Notes: a model not told the origin generated them from the letters alone. 64,000 nucleotides of DNA from Holophagales bacterium (GCA_009843505.1 VYDI01000034.1:1-64000); one strand, 5' to 3'. Positions 8,490 to 17,689 are shown, numbered from the stretch's first letter. Numbers and translations: made by a program.

Positions 8490-9101
8490 CTACGCCCTCG
8501 CGCTCGGCCGCGCGGAGACCGCCTGGTGCCAGCGCAGCAGGTTGGGCGTCTCCTCGGTCACCCGGAACTTGGTGACGCGGCCGAAGTCGATCCCGATCTG
8601 GGCCGTGATGTCGGCGATCGAGTACTCGTCGCCGGCGACGAACTCGCGGTCGGCGAGTTCCCGGTCGAGCCAGGCCAGGCGCTTCGTCGCGTGGCTGCGC
8701 TGACTCTCGCCGTAGTCCGGGTACTGCTGGATGCGGTCGGCGAAGTACGGGTGAGTGTTGCGGAAGACCTGCATGATCGGCACGGTGATCTCAAGTTCCA
8801 TCCGGCGCTGCCACATCTCGATGCGGGCGGCCTTCTCGGCGTCGCCTCCGCCCATCAGCGCGGGCTCGGGCTGCAACTGCTCGAAGTAGCGGCAGATGGC
8901 GACCGACTCGGCGATGAACGTGCCGTCGTCGAGCTCGAGCACCGGGACGCGGCCCATCGGGTTCTTCTTGCGGAAAGGCTCCTGGCGGTTCTCGGCCTTG
9001 CCCACGTCGACCGGCACGACGGGAATCTCGATGCCCTTCTCGGCCAGAAAGATGCGTACGCGGCGGCAGTTGGGGGTGGTGGCGGCTTCGTGTAGCTTCA
9101 T
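8490..9101 (-). CDS. Glutathione S-transferase family protein
   Basis: A 203-residue cytosolic GST. The thioredoxin-like N-terminal domain shows KLHEAATTPNCRRVRIFLAE, the cis-Pro motif GRVPVLELDDGTFIAES and AICRYFE. The helical C-terminal domain contains FVAGDEYSIADITAQ, the usual N-capping/hydrophobic-staple motif. The active-site residue near the N-terminus is probably in the TPNC region. It conjugates glutathione to electrophiles or isomerises substrates; the substrate is not readable. It converges on the CoA-transferase gene (27 bp) and diverges from terC. Confidence 0.9.
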   Translation of the reverse strand: MKLHEAATTPNCRRVRIFLAEKGIEIPVVPVDVGKAENRQEPFRKKNPMGRVPVLELDDGTFIAESVAICRYFEQLQPEPALMGGGDAEKAARIEMWQRRMELEITVPIMQVFRNTHPYFADRIQQYPDYGESQRSHATKRLAWLDRELADREFVAGDEYSIADITAQIGIDFGRVTKFRVTEETPNLLRWHQAVSARPSARA

Positions 9102-9208
9102 GAGATCGGACTATCTCCTGGAGATCTGCGGCTGATGTTCAAGGCTTGGGCAATGACGGGAGCGGAGTGTAACCGCATCGGGCAGGGGCTTCGCGAGGGG
9201 TCCGCGGG

Positions 9209-10006
9209 ATGACCGAACTCCTGGCCCAGCCGGCCTTCTGGGCGGCCCTGTTCTCGGTGACGCTGATCCAGATCGCGCTCGGCGCCGACAACCTGATCAT
9301 CATCACGATCATCGCCAACAAGCTGCCGGAGGCGAGGCGCAAGCAGGCAATCCAGTTGGGACTGCTGCTGGCGATGGCGCTCCGCATCGTGCTGCTGCTG
9401 ATCCTGAGCCTGGTGCTCGGAGCGGCGACCACCGAACTCTGGGACTTCGACGGAACACTGCTCGGCGTCCAGATGGCCGGAACGGTGGACGGCAAGTCCC
9501 TGGTGCTCGTGATCGGCGGGCTCTTCCTGATCTGGAAGGGCGTCAAGGAGCTTCGCGTCAAGCTGAAGGCGGTCGAGCACGAAGTCGCGAAGGCGAACAG
9601 GTTCGCCGAAGTCGTCGCTCTGATCGTCGGCATGAACCTCATCTTCTCGGTCGACTCGATCCTCACCGTCGTCGGCATGACGGACATCTTCGCGGTCATG
9701 GTCGGCTCCGTGCTGATCTCGGTGGCGTTGATGCTGGTCTTCGCCGGCCCGATCTCGCGCTTCCTCAGTTCGAACCCCGAGTTCGAGATCCTCGGCCTGT
9801 TCGTCCTCCTGCTGATCGGCTTCGTGCTGATCCTCGAGGCGGGCCACAGCGCTCACATGGTCGTCAACGGCTCCCCCACGCCGTACATCCCGCAGTGGAT
9901 CGTCATCTTCATCCTGCTCCTGATGTTCGCACTCGACCTCTACCAGAACTGGTGGGAGCGCAAGCGGGACGTGGACACCGTGGCGCTCCACCGCCGGCGC
10001 AAGTAG
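9209..10006 (+). CDS. TerC-family integral membrane protein
   Basis: A 265-residue membrane protein with about seven to eight helices. The TerC hallmark acidic residues in membrane segments are present: ALGADNLIIITIIANKLPEA near the N-terminus and FSVDSILTVVGMT in the middle. TerC proteins (Alx, MeeF, YkoY) are implicated in Mn2+ export and metalation of exported proteins. The C-terminus ends in a cytosolic basic tail (WERKRDVDTVALHRRRK). It stands alone, divergent from GST. A metal-efflux role is inferred from the family. Confidence 0.88.
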   Translation: MTELLAQPAFWAALFSVTLIQIALGADNLIIITIIANKLPEARRKQAIQLGLLLAMALRIVLLLILSLVLGAATTELWDFDGTLLGVQMAGTVDGKSLVLVIGGLFLIWKGVKELRVKLKAVEHEVAKANRFAEVVALIVGMNLIFSVDSILTVVGMTDIFAVMVGSVLISVALMLVFAGPISRFLSSNPEFEILGLFVLLLIGFVLILEAGHSAHMVVNGSPTPYIPQWIVIFILLLMFALDLYQNWWERKRDVDTVALHRRRK

Positions 10007-10112
10007 CTCGCGTCTTGCCGGGAACCGGCGCCCGACCGGTGTACGATCGCCGCCCTCGCCTCCTGGCCCGACTCCCCGCGGCGGACGTTCACGAAGACCT
10101 ACCGGAACCAAC

Positions 10113-10817
10113 ATGCCAGAAAACGAGTCGACCAGTTCCTCCCTGCCCACCCTCGCCATGCTCGGCGCCACCGGCGACCTGGGCGGAGGTCTCGCTCGAC
10201 GTTGGGCGGCCGCCGGCTACACGATCGTCATCGGTTCCCGGTCGCGCGAAAAGGGTGCGGGTTCGGCCGCGGACGTAAACGAGCAGCTTCGAGGGCTGGG
10301 GATGCCGGAGACGGTTCGCGGCACGGACAACCTGACCGCCGCCCGGCAGGGCGACGTCGTCGTACTGACCGTGCCCTACGCGTTCCAGCGGGCGACGCTG
10401 GAAGGTGTTGGCGAGGCGCTCCAGGGGAAGATTCTGATCGACTGCACGGTGCCGCTCGTACCGCCGAAGGTTGCCCGGGTCCAGCTCCCCGACGAGGGCT
10501 GCGCCGCGGTCATCGCTCAGGAGGTCCTCGGTCCCGGCGTACGCGTGGTCTCGGCCTTCCAGAACGTCGGCGCCGCCCACCTCCGCGAGGAGGACGCGGT
10601 CGACTGCGACGTGCTCGTCACGGGCGACGACCCTTCGGCGCGCGCGGAGGTCATCGAGCTGATCGAGGCCCTCGGCATGCGGGGCTGGCACGCCGGGCCG
10701 CTCGACAACGCTGCCGCCGCGGAGGCGCTGACCTCCGTACTGATCCAGTTGAACCGGAAGTACGGCATTGCGGGCGCGGGCATCCGGATCACCGGCGAAC
10801 CGACCCGCGCGCCCTGA
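10113..10817 (+). CDS. npdG: NADPH:F420 oxidoreductase-like protein (NpdG/Fno)
   Basis: A 234-residue Rossmann protein that in its family transfers hydride between F420H2 and NADP+. The dinucleotide-binding motif is LGATGDLGGGLARRWAAAG, followed by IVIGSRSREK, where the Ser-Arg pair is typical for NADP phosphate binding. DVVVLTVPYAFQ and the C-terminal NRKYGIAGAGIRITG also fit Fno/NpdG. It is the first gene of the F420 block, 31 bp before cofE, which strongly supports the F420 assignment over a generic F420-dependent reductase fold. The start at 10113 keeps a short polar N-terminal extension (MPENESTSSS). Confidence 0.88.
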   Translation: MPENESTSSSLPTLAMLGATGDLGGGLARRWAAAGYTIVIGSRSREKGAGSAADVNEQLRGLGMPETVRGTDNLTAARQGDVVVLTVPYAFQRATLEGVGEALQGKILIDCTVPLVPPKVARVQLPDEGCAAVIAQEVLGPGVRVVSAFQNVGAAHLREEDAVDCDVLVTGDDPSARAEVIELIEALGMRGWHAGPLDNAAAAEALTSVLIQLNRKYGIAGAGIRITGEPTRAP

Positions 10818-10848
10818 AGCCTTCCGGCGCGGAACCGCGTTCCGGACC

Positions 10849-11610
10849 ATGCTGAACGTCAAGCCAGTTCCCGGCCTGCCCCGAGTTCGGCCCGGCGCCG
10901 ATCTGGGCACCCTGATCGCCGCAGCGATGCGTCAGGCTCGCATGAGATTGCGAAACGGGGACGTCCTGGTGGTCGCCCAGAAGGTCGTTTCCAAGGCCGA
11001 GGGACGGATGGTCGAGCTGTCCACCGTCGAGCCTCGCGCCGAGGCCGTTCGCCTGGCGAGCGTTGTCGACAAGGACCCGCGGCTGATCGAACTGATCCTC
11101 CGGGAGTCGACCGAGGTGCTGCGCACCGCCCCCGGAGTGATCGTCGTCGAACACCGACTCGGCCCGGTCATGGCCAACGCGGGCATCGACCAGTCGAACA
11201 TCCGCGCCGGCGACGACCACGAGTACGCGTTGCTTCTGCCCGAGAACCCGGACGCTTCAGCGGCGGGCCTGCGGGGCGCCTTGGCCGCCCGCGCCGAAGT
11301 CCAGAACCTGGGGGTGATCGTGAACGACAGCGTCGGTCGCGCCTGGCGCCTGGGCACTGTCGGAATCGCGCTCGGCGTCGCCGGTATGACCGCGCTGTGG
11401 GACCTGCGCGGCGAGCGTGATCTGTTCGGACGGGAGCTCTTGGTCTCGGAGACCGGCGTCGCCGACCAGGTGGCGAGTGCCGCCCAGCTCGTCCAGGGCG
11501 AGGGCGCCGAGGGCACTCCGGTCGTCCGCGTCCGCGGTCTGTCTCAACTCGGCCCGCCCCAGACCGCCCGCGCGCTCCTCCGGCCCCGCGACCAGGATCT
11601 CTTCCGATGA
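10849..11610 (+). CDS. cofE: Coenzyme F420-0:L-glutamate ligase (CofE)
   Basis: A 253-residue GTP-dependent ligase that adds glutamates to F420-0. Diagnostic motifs are RNGDVLVVAQKVVSKAEGR, EHRLGPVMANAGIDQSN, VIVNDSVGRAWRLGTVGIALG and DLRGERDLFGREL. The length matches stand-alone archaeal CofE. The C-terminal nitroreductase-like domain of actinobacterial FbiB, which reduces dehydro-F420-0, is absent. The ATG at 10849 is chosen because the upstream in-frame region is the end of npdG. The stop overlaps the cofD start as ATGA at 11607-11610. Confidence 0.93.
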   Translation: MLNVKPVPGLPRVRPGADLGTLIAAAMRQARMRLRNGDVLVVAQKVVSKAEGRMVELSTVEPRAEAVRLASVVDKDPRLIELILRESTEVLRTAPGVIVVEHRLGPVMANAGIDQSNIRAGDDHEYALLLPENPDASAAGLRGALAARAEVQNLGVIVNDSVGRAWRLGTVGIALGVAGMTALWDLRGERDLFGRELLVSETGVADQVASAAQLVQGEGAEGTPVVRVRGLSQLGPPQTARALLRPRDQDLFR

Positions 11611-12617
11611 ACTCCCGGCCGGACCGTTGTCTCGCCCTGTCCGGCGGCGTCGGCGGCGCAAAGCTGGCCCTCGGGCTGTCGCGCGTGCTGCCCGGGGAGG
11701 CGTTGACCGTCGTCTGCAACACGGCCGACGACTTCGACCACCTGGGCCTCCGGATCTGCCCCGATCTCGACACGGTGATGTACACGCTGGGCGGGATCTC
11801 GAACCGCGACACCGGCTGGGGTCAGGCCCACGAGACCTGGTCCTTCCTGGAGGCGCTCACCCACCTCGGCGGCGAGACCTGGTTCCGGCTCGGCGACCGC
11901 GATCTGGCGACCCACGTGGAGCGAACGCGACGACTCCGCGCCGGCGAGTCCCTGACCGAAGTGACCGCCGCCCTCTGCGGGGCGCTCGGCATCGCCGCCC
12001 GGGTGCTGCCGATGAGCGACGACCCCGTGAGTACGGTCGTGCTCACCGAGACCGGCGAACTCAGCTTCCAGCACTACTTCGTTCGCGATGCCTGCGCCCC
12101 GACCGTCTCCGGCTTCCACTTCGCCGGGATCGACATGGCCCGGCCGTCGCTCGCCTTTCTGGAGGCGCTGGAGGACGACGTGACCGCGGCGATCCTCGTC
12201 TGTCCCTCGAACCCCTTCGTCAGCGTCGATCCGGTGCTGGCGCTCGACGGTGTCGAGGTGGCCCTGCGCCGGACCGGAGTTCCCGTCGTCGCGGTCTCGC
12301 CGATCGTCGGCGGCGCCGCGATCAAGGGCCCCGCGGCCAAGATGATGGCGGAACTCGGGATGCCCGTCAGCGCGGTCGGGGTCGCCCGGCACTACCGGGA
12401 ACGGGACCTGCTCGACGGCTTCGTGATCGATGATGCCGATGCCGGCCAGGCGGCGGAGATCGAGGATCTCGGCCTTCCCACCCTGGTGACGGGCACGGTG
12501 ATGGAGACGCTGGCCGACCGCGAACGCCTGGCCAGCGAGACGCTCGATTTCGCTCGCGGCCTCGACCCGCGGCGCGGCGACGGCGCGGAAGCCGGGTCGC
12601 CGGAACGGTCCGCGTGA
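11607..12617 (+). CDS. cofD: 2-phospho-L-lactate (or analogue) transferase CofD/FbiA
   Basis: A 336-residue enzyme that transfers the phospho-acid moiety from the GDP-activated donor made by CofC to the deazaflavin FO, giving F420-0 or an analogue. Family motifs are LSGGVGGAKLALGL at the N-terminus, VVCNTADDFDHLGLRICPD, YTLGGISNRDTGWG, MSDDPVSTVV, and ILVCPSNPFVSVDPVL. These cover the GDP- and FO-binding regions. It is coupled at both ends, ATGA with cofE and GTGA with cofC. The donor (phospholactate, phosphoenolpyruvate or phosphoglycerate) is set by CofC and cannot be read from CofD. Confidence 0.94.
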   Translation: MNSRPDRCLALSGGVGGAKLALGLSRVLPGEALTVVCNTADDFDHLGLRICPDLDTVMYTLGGISNRDTGWGQAHETWSFLEALTHLGGETWFRLGDRDLATHVERTRRLRAGESLTEVTAALCGALGIAARVLPMSDDPVSTVVLTETGELSFQHYFVRDACAPTVSGFHFAGIDMARPSLAFLEALEDDVTAAILVCPSNPFVSVDPVLALDGVEVALRRTGVPVVAVSPIVGGAAIKGPAAKMMAELGMPVSAVGVARHYRERDLLDGFVIDDADAGQAAEIEDLGLPTLVTGTVMETLADRERLASETLDFARGLDPRRGDGAEAGSPERSA

Positions 12618-13339
12618 CTGCCGGCGGCCTCTGGGCGGTCCTGCCGGTCAAGGCCTGGTCCGAGGCCAAGCGGAGGCTGTCCCCCGTCCTTGGCGCCGGA
12701 GAACGGGAGGAACTGGCCCGCTCCATGCTCGATGACGTGCTCGCTGCCGTCGCGGGCGTTCCGGGCATCACGGGCACGCTGGCCGTGACCGCTGACCGCG
12801 TCGCGGCGAGGTACCTCGAAGACGCCGGATGCGAGGTCCTGTCCGAACCCAGGCGAGGCCTGAACCGGGCACTCGGCACCGCCGCAGAGGAACTCGGGCG
12901 CCGCGGCGAGGCGACGATGCTGGTGCTGCCGATCGACCTGCCCCTGGTGACGGCGGCGGACCTGGAGGAACTCCGCGCCCGGCACCTCGAGGATCGGAGA
13001 AGCCAGGCCGGCGAACCCGTGTCGGCAACCGCGGTGACCGTCGCGCCCGACCGGTTCCGTTCCGGGACCAACGCACTCGTCTGCTCGCCGCCGGGCTGCA
13101 TCCCGTTCCGCTTCGGCGACGGCAGCTTCCATGCCCATCTGCGGGAAGCCGAGCGGGCCGGAGCGGCCCACTCCAGCATCGTGCTGGCGAACCTGGGACT
13201 CGATGTCGACCACCCGGACGACCTGGCCGAACTGCTGCGGCTTGACCGTTCCAGCCGGACCGGCCGCCTTCTGCGGAAACTCGGCCTGCGTGGACCCGGC
13301 GTGCCGAATCGTCTCGAGAGTCCAAGGAACCGGGACTGA
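12614..13339 (+). CDS. cofC: Guanylyltransferase CofC/FbiD
   Basis: A 241-residue nucleotidyltransferase that couples GTP to 2-phospholactate, PEP or 3-phosphoglycerate for CofD. The Rossmann-like GT-A fold is indicated by WAVLPVKAWSEAKRRLSPVL, the conserved N(R/K)AL element GLNRALGTAAEEL, VLPIDLPLVTAADLEEL, the motif FRSGTNALVCSPPGCIPFRF and LGLDVDHPDDLAELL. The GTG start at 12614 overlaps the cofD stop (GTGA). A basic C-terminal tail of about 25 residues follows the usual family end. It belongs to the npdG-fbiC operon. Which phospho-acid it uses is open. Confidence 0.92.
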   Translation: MTAGGLWAVLPVKAWSEAKRRLSPVLGAGEREELARSMLDDVLAAVAGVPGITGTLAVTADRVAARYLEDAGCEVLSEPRRGLNRALGTAAEELGRRGEATMLVLPIDLPLVTAADLEELRARHLEDRRSQAGEPVSATAVTVAPDRFRSGTNALVCSPPGCIPFRFGDGSFHAHLREAERAGAAHSSIVLANLGLDVDHPDDLAELLRLDRSSRTGRLLRKLGLRGPGVPNRLESPRNRD

Positions 13340-13392
13340 TACCGTTCGCTATTCCCAACGGGCGGGCTCAGCGGCCCGCGGCCTGCATCGCC

Positions 13393-15909
13393 ATGTCCCT
13401 TCCACTCAGCGCGTTTCTGGACCGTCGCCCGACCCCCGACGAGGCCCGTGCGCTTGCCCACATCGAGCCGGGCACCGGCCTCGAACAGTTGATCGAGACA
13501 GCCGGGGAGTTGCGAGACCGGGGTCACGGCGACCTCGTTTCGTACTCGCGGAAGGTCTTCCTCCCGCTCACCCATCTGTGCCGGGACATCTGCCACTACT
13601 GCGTCTTCGCCCGGCCGCCGAAGAAGGGCGAGGCGGCGTACATGTCGCTCGACGCCGTGCTGAGCCAGGCCCGACTCGCCGCCCGTGCCGGCTGCAAGGA
13701 GGCGCTGTTCACGCTCGGCGACAAGCCGGAGTTGCGGTACAAGGCCGCCCGCGAGGGTCTCGCCGCACTCGGTCACGACACGACGCTTTCCTACCTGCGC
13801 GAGGCGGCGGAGCGGGTGCTGGTCGAGACCGGCCTCCTGCCGCACCTCAACCCGGGGCTCATGACGGCGGCGGACATCGAGCATCTTCGGCCCGTGGCGC
13901 CCTCCATGGGCATAATGCTCGAGAGCGTCTCCGTGCGGCTGCACGAGAAGGGCCAGGCCCACTACGGCTGCCCGGACAAAGTGCCCGAACGGCGGCTGGA
14001 GACCCTGCGGCTCGCCGGCGAAGCGCGGGTGCCGTTCACCTCCGGCATCCTGATCGGAATCGGCGAAACTCGCGAGGAACGGATCGACGCCCTGCTCGCC
14101 CTGCGCGATCTGCACGACGGGTACGGCCACATCCAGGAGGTCATCGTCCAGAACTTCCGCGCCAAGCCGGAGACCCGGATGGCCGACGCGCCCGAGCCGA
14201 CGCTCGAGGACCTGCTGTGGACGATCGCGGCGGCCAGGCTGGTGCTGGGCCCGGAGATGCACATCCAGGCGCCGCCCAACCTGAGTCCCGGCGTGCTGCC
14301 GCGGCTCGTGGACGCCGGCATCGACGACTGGGGCGGCGTGTCGCCGGTGACGCCCGACTTCGTCAACCCGGAGGCGCCCTGGCCGCACCTGGAACGCCTG
14401 AAGGAAGAGACGGCCGCCGCCGGCAAGACGCTGGTCGAGAGGCTGACCGTGTATCCCGAGTGGGCCCTCAACGGGGAACGCTGGCTCGATGACGGCCGCG
14501 GCCAGAGCCGGGAGGTCAGACGATCGGGCGGAGTTCGCGCGGCCGTGCTGCAGCGGCTCGACGCTACCGGCCTCCCCCGCACCGACGAGTGGTCCCCGGG
14601 CGAGCAGACCACGCCGCCGGCTGACCTGCTGACCGCGGTCACGGCCATGCCCGCCACCAACGGCAACGGCGCGGGTCCAAGCGCTGCGACGGGCATCGGT
14701 CCCTTGCTCGATCGCGCCCAGGCGGGCGAAGACCTCTCGGAGGGCGAGATCGCGCGCCTGTTCGCGGCACGGGGTCCTGAGTTCTCCGCGGTGTGCGCCG
14801 CGGCGGACGCGATCCGGCGTGAAGTGAACGGCGACACGGTGACCTACGTCGTCAACCGGAACATCAACTACACCAACGTCTGCTACTTCAAGTGCCAGTT
14901 CTGCGCCTTCTCGAAGGGCAAGCTGAGCGAGAACCTGCGCGGCAAGCCGTACGACCTGGAACTCGAGGAGGTCATGCGCCGCACCGTCGAGGCCTGGCAG
15001 CGGGGCGCGACGGAAGTCTGCATGCAGGGCGGCATCCACCCCGACTACACAGGCGAGACCTACCTGGGAATCTGCCGGGCGGTCAAGGAGGCAGTGCCGG
15101 AGATCCACGTCCACGCCTTCTCGCCGCTCGAGGTCTGGCAGGGCGCGGCCACGCTCGACATGCCGCTCCGCGACTACCTGCTGCGCCTCCGGGACGCCGG
15201 GCTCGGCACCCTGCCGGGGACCGCCGCCGAGATCCTGGACGACGAGATCCGGGCGGTCATCTGTCCCGACAAGCTGAACACCGACCAGTGGCTCGAGGTC
15301 ATGGAAACCGCCCACGGCGTCGGTTACCGGACGACGGCGACGATCATGTACGGCCATGTCGAGGGTCCCCGAAACTGGGCGCGCCACCTGCTCCGGCTGC
15401 GCGACCTGCAGAAGCGGACCGGCGGCTTCACCGAGTTCGTGCCGTTGCCCTTCGTTCACATGGAGGCGCCGCTCTACCTGAAGGGACGCGCCCGCAAGGG
15501 ACCGACCTTCCGCGAGGCTGTGCTCATGCACGCGGTGGCCCGCCTGGCGCTCCATCCGTGGTTCGGGAACGTCCAGGCCTCCTGGGTCAAGATGGGACCG
15601 CAGGGGGTCAGGGCCTGCCTCGACGCCGGAGTGAACGACCTGGGCGGCACCCTGATGAACGAGAGCATCACCCGGGCCGCGGGCGCCGCCCACGGACAGG
15701 AACTGTCGCCCGCCGGGATGGAGCAGCTCATCCTCGACGCCGGCCGCGTCCCGCAGCAGCGGACGACCGCGTACGGCACGCCGCCGCCTGAGCGCGTCGA
15801 GGCATCCTTCCAGGCCGCGGAGCTGGCCGCCGTGCTGAACAACCCGGCCCACCGCTACGAGCGAGAGGGACCGTTGCACCTCGTCCGCCCGGGCCTGGAC
15901 GGCTCCTGA
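13393..15909 (+). CDS. fbiC: Bifunctional FO synthase FbiC (CofG-CofH fusion)
   Basis: An 838-residue double radical-SAM enzyme that makes the deazaflavin FO from tyrosine and 5-amino-6-ribitylamino-uracil. The CofG half has the [4Fe-4S] motif C63-x3-C67-x2-C70 in LCRDICHYCVF. The CofH half has C497-x3-C501-x2-C504 in VCYFKCQFCAF, then MQGGIHPDYTGETYLGI. The halves are joined by a low-complexity linker around residues 400-440. The fused form is typical of actinobacteria and some other bacteria; archaea and cyanobacteria carry separate proteins. It sits 53 bp after cofC in the same direction and completes the F420 biosynthesis set. Confidence 0.95.
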   Translation: MSLPLSAFLDRRPTPDEARALAHIEPGTGLEQLIETAGELRDRGHGDLVSYSRKVFLPLTHLCRDICHYCVFARPPKKGEAAYMSLDAVLSQARLAARAGCKEALFTLGDKPELRYKAAREGLAALGHDTTLSYLREAAERVLVETGLLPHLNPGLMTAADIEHLRPVAPSMGIMLESVSVRLHEKGQAHYGCPDKVPERRLETLRLAGEARVPFTSGILIGIGETREERIDALLALRDLHDGYGHIQEVIVQNFRAKPETRMADAPEPTLEDLLWTIAAARLVLGPEMHIQAPPNLSPGVLPRLVDAGIDDWGGVSPVTPDFVNPEAPWPHLERLKEETAAAGKTLVERLTVYPEWALNGERWLDDGRGQSREVRRSGGVRAAVLQRLDATGLPRTDEWSPGEQTTPPADLLTAVTAMPATNGNGAGPSAATGIGPLLDRAQAGEDLSEGEIARLFAARGPEFSAVCAAADAIRREVNGDTVTYVVNRNINYTNVCYFKCQFCAFSKGKLSENLRGKPYDLELEEVMRRTVEAWQRGATEVCMQGGIHPDYTGETYLGICRAVKEAVPEIHVHAFSPLEVWQGAATLDMPLRDYLLRLRDAGLGTLPGTAAEILDDEIRAVICPDKLNTDQWLEVMETAHGVGYRTTATIMYGHVEGPRNWARHLLRLRDLQKRTGGFTEFVPLPFVHMEAPLYLKGRARKGPTFREAVLMHAVARLALHPWFGNVQASWVKMGPQGVRACLDAGVNDLGGTLMNESITRAAGAAHGQELSPAGMEQLILDAGRVPQQRTTAYGTPPPERVEASFQAAELAAVLNNPAHRYEREGPLHLVRPGLDGS

Positions 15910-15946
15910 CCCGGCAACCCGGCGCCATCCCCGGCCTCAGCGGCGC

Positions 15947-16636
15947 ATGAAGGAAGCGTCTTCCCACTCCGTTCGCCGCCACCTGCGAATCACCGTCGAC
16001 GAATACGACACGGCCATCCGCCGGTTCATCCCCGGCTACGAGGAGATGCTCGCCGAGGCCGCGCGTGCACTGCGACCGGCAGCGCCGGGCCCGATCATCG
16101 ACCTGGGTGCCGGCACCGGCGCCCTCTCCGAGGCGATTCTCGACACCGTCGGCGACGCCGTCATGGAGCTGATCGACGTCGATCCCGAGATGCTGAATCA
16201 GGCCCGCACGCGCCTCGCCCGGTTCGGCGACCGCGCCCGCTTCACGGAAGGCTCCTTCCTCGAACCGCTTCCCCGCTGCCGGGGCGCCGCCGCGTCGCTC
16301 TCCCTCCATCACATTCCGGCGATGGACGCAAAACGGGAACTCTACGGGCGCGTCTTCGAGGCCCTCGCACCCGGCGGTGTCTTCGTCAACGCCGACGCCA
16401 CGATGCCCAGGGAGCCGACCGCCCAGGAGGCCACCTGGCGCGGCTGGGCCGACCATCTGGTGAGCCACGGCATCGACGAGCAGCGCGCTTTCGAACACTT
16501 CGAGGAGTGGTCGGAGGAGGACACCTACTTCCCGCTGGAGGAAGAGGTGTCTGCCGTCGCTTCTGCCGGCTTCGCCGCCGAGTGCGTCTGGAGCGAAGTC
16601 GGGATCGCGGTCGTGGTAGGCCGCAAGCCCGGTTGA
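15947..16636 (+). CDS. Class I SAM-dependent methyltransferase
   Basis: A 229-residue methyltransferase. Motif I is IIDLGAGTGALSEAIL, the acidic end of strand 2 is MELIDVDPEMLNQA, and SLSLHHIPAMDAKRELY with LAPGGVFVNADA match motifs IV and V. It starts 37 bp after fbiC on the same strand and so may belong to the F420 operon, but no F420-specific methylation is known to me. The substrate is unknown. It converges on the second LLM oxidoreductase, leaving only 12 bp. Confidence 0.82.
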   Translation: MKEASSHSVRRHLRITVDEYDTAIRRFIPGYEEMLAEAARALRPAAPGPIIDLGAGTGALSEAILDTVGDAVMELIDVDPEMLNQARTRLARFGDRARFTEGSFLEPLPRCRGAAASLSLHHIPAMDAKRELYGRVFEALAPGGVFVNADATMPREPTAQEATWRGWADHLVSHGIDEQRAFEHFEEWSEEDTYFPLEEEVSAVASAGFAAECVWSEVGIAVVVGRKPG

Positions 16637-16648
16637 GAGTCGGAAACG

Positions 16649-17689
16649 CTAGAGAACCGCGTCCGCGATCGCCTCCAGCGCCTCCGGCTGGCGGCAGCCG
16701 AGCAGCAGCGACGCGACCTGGCCGTTGTTCCCCGCCTCCTTCCAGGCGGCGAGCCGGTCGACGATTCGTTCCCTGGGGCCGACCAGGGCGACGTCGTCGA
16801 CCAGGGCGTCGGGCACGGCGCCGACCGCCTCGCTCTTCTTGCCGCCGAGGAAGTTGTCCTGGATCGCCCTCGCCTCGTCGGGATACCCGAGACGCCTGGC
16901 GTAGTCGTTGTAGAAGTTCCTGTCCCGCGCCCCCATGCCGCCGATGTACAGGGCCATGCTCTGCTTGACGGGCGTGCGGCACTGCTCCACGTCGTTGCCC
17001 ATGACGACGGTGACGAAGGGCATGACCTTGAAGTCGTCCAGGCTCTTGCCGTTGCCGGCCCTGGCGAAGCCACGCTCCAGCGAGTCCTCGAGCAGGTCGT
17101 AGCGTTCGGGGTTCATCCAGATCGGGAAGACGCCGTCCGCGACCTCGGCGCTGCACTCGAGTCCGTTCGGGCTGATCGAGGCCGTGTAGATCGGGATCGA
17201 GGTGTCAGCCGCCAGGATGCTCTTGAGCGGCTTGCCGAGACCCGTCCCGTCCTCGCCGCGGTAGGGCAACTGGTAGTGGTAGCCCTCGTGGGTGACCGGC
17301 TCCTCGCGGGCGAAGACCTTGCGCATGATCGCGATGTACTCCTTCGTCCGCGTCAACGGCCGGCCGTAGGCGACCCCGTGCCAGCCTTCGATGACCTGCG
17401 GGCCGGATGGCCCGAGACCGACCAGAAAGCGACCGCCGGAGAGCTGGTTCAGGGTCATGGCGGTCATCGCGGTCATCGCCGGGCTGCGGGCCGGCATCTG
17501 CATGATCGCCGTGCCGACCTTGATCTTCTCCGTCTGAGCGAGAACCCACGCCGCCGTCGAGACCGCGTCCGAGCCGTACGCCTCCGCGGTCCAGACCGAC
17601 GCGAAGCCGGCGCTCTCCGCCTGCCGGATGCGATCGATGTCGATGGTGATCTGGCTGCCGAACGCGCCGGCGAGCAGTCCTAGTTCCAT
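16649..17689 (-). CDS. F420-dependent LLM-class oxidoreductase
   Basis: A 346-residue TIM-barrel enzyme of the luciferase-like superfamily. The N-terminus MELGLLAGAFGSQITID, the SVWTAEAYGSDAVSTAAWV segment, KIKVGTAIMQMPARSPAMTA and GGRFLVGLGPSGPQVIEGW match the F420-binding subgroup (MSMEG-type LLM and Mer-like proteins). The ASISPNGLECSAEVADGVFP segment is also common there. It lies directly after and opposite to the F420 biosynthesis operon, supporting F420 as cofactor. The substrate is unknown. Confidence 0.87.
   Translation of the reverse strand: MELGLLAGAFGSQITIDIDRIRQAESAGFASVWTAEAYGSDAVSTAAWVLAQTEKIKVGTAIMQMPARSPAMTAMTAMTLNQLSGGRFLVGLGPSGPQVIEGWHGVAYGRPLTRTKEYIAIMRKVFAREEPVTHEGYHYQLPYRGEDGTGLGKPLKSILAADTSIPIYTASISPNGLECSAEVADGVFPIWMNPERYDLLEDSLERGFARAGNGKSLDDFKVMPFVTVVMGNDVEQCRTPVKQSMALYIGGMGARDRNFYNDYARRLGYPDEARAIQDNFLGGKKSEAVGAVPDALVDDVALVGPRERIVDRLAAWKEAGNNGQVASLLLGCRQPEALEAIADAVL

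Noticed and set aside
12367..15879. Very long open frame (1170 codons) on the minus strand across cofD, cofC and fbiC
   Set aside because: It is the antisense shadow of GC-rich coding DNA. The plus-strand frames carry clear CofC, CofD and FbiC motifs, while the minus frame has Arg/His/Gln-rich composition without domains.
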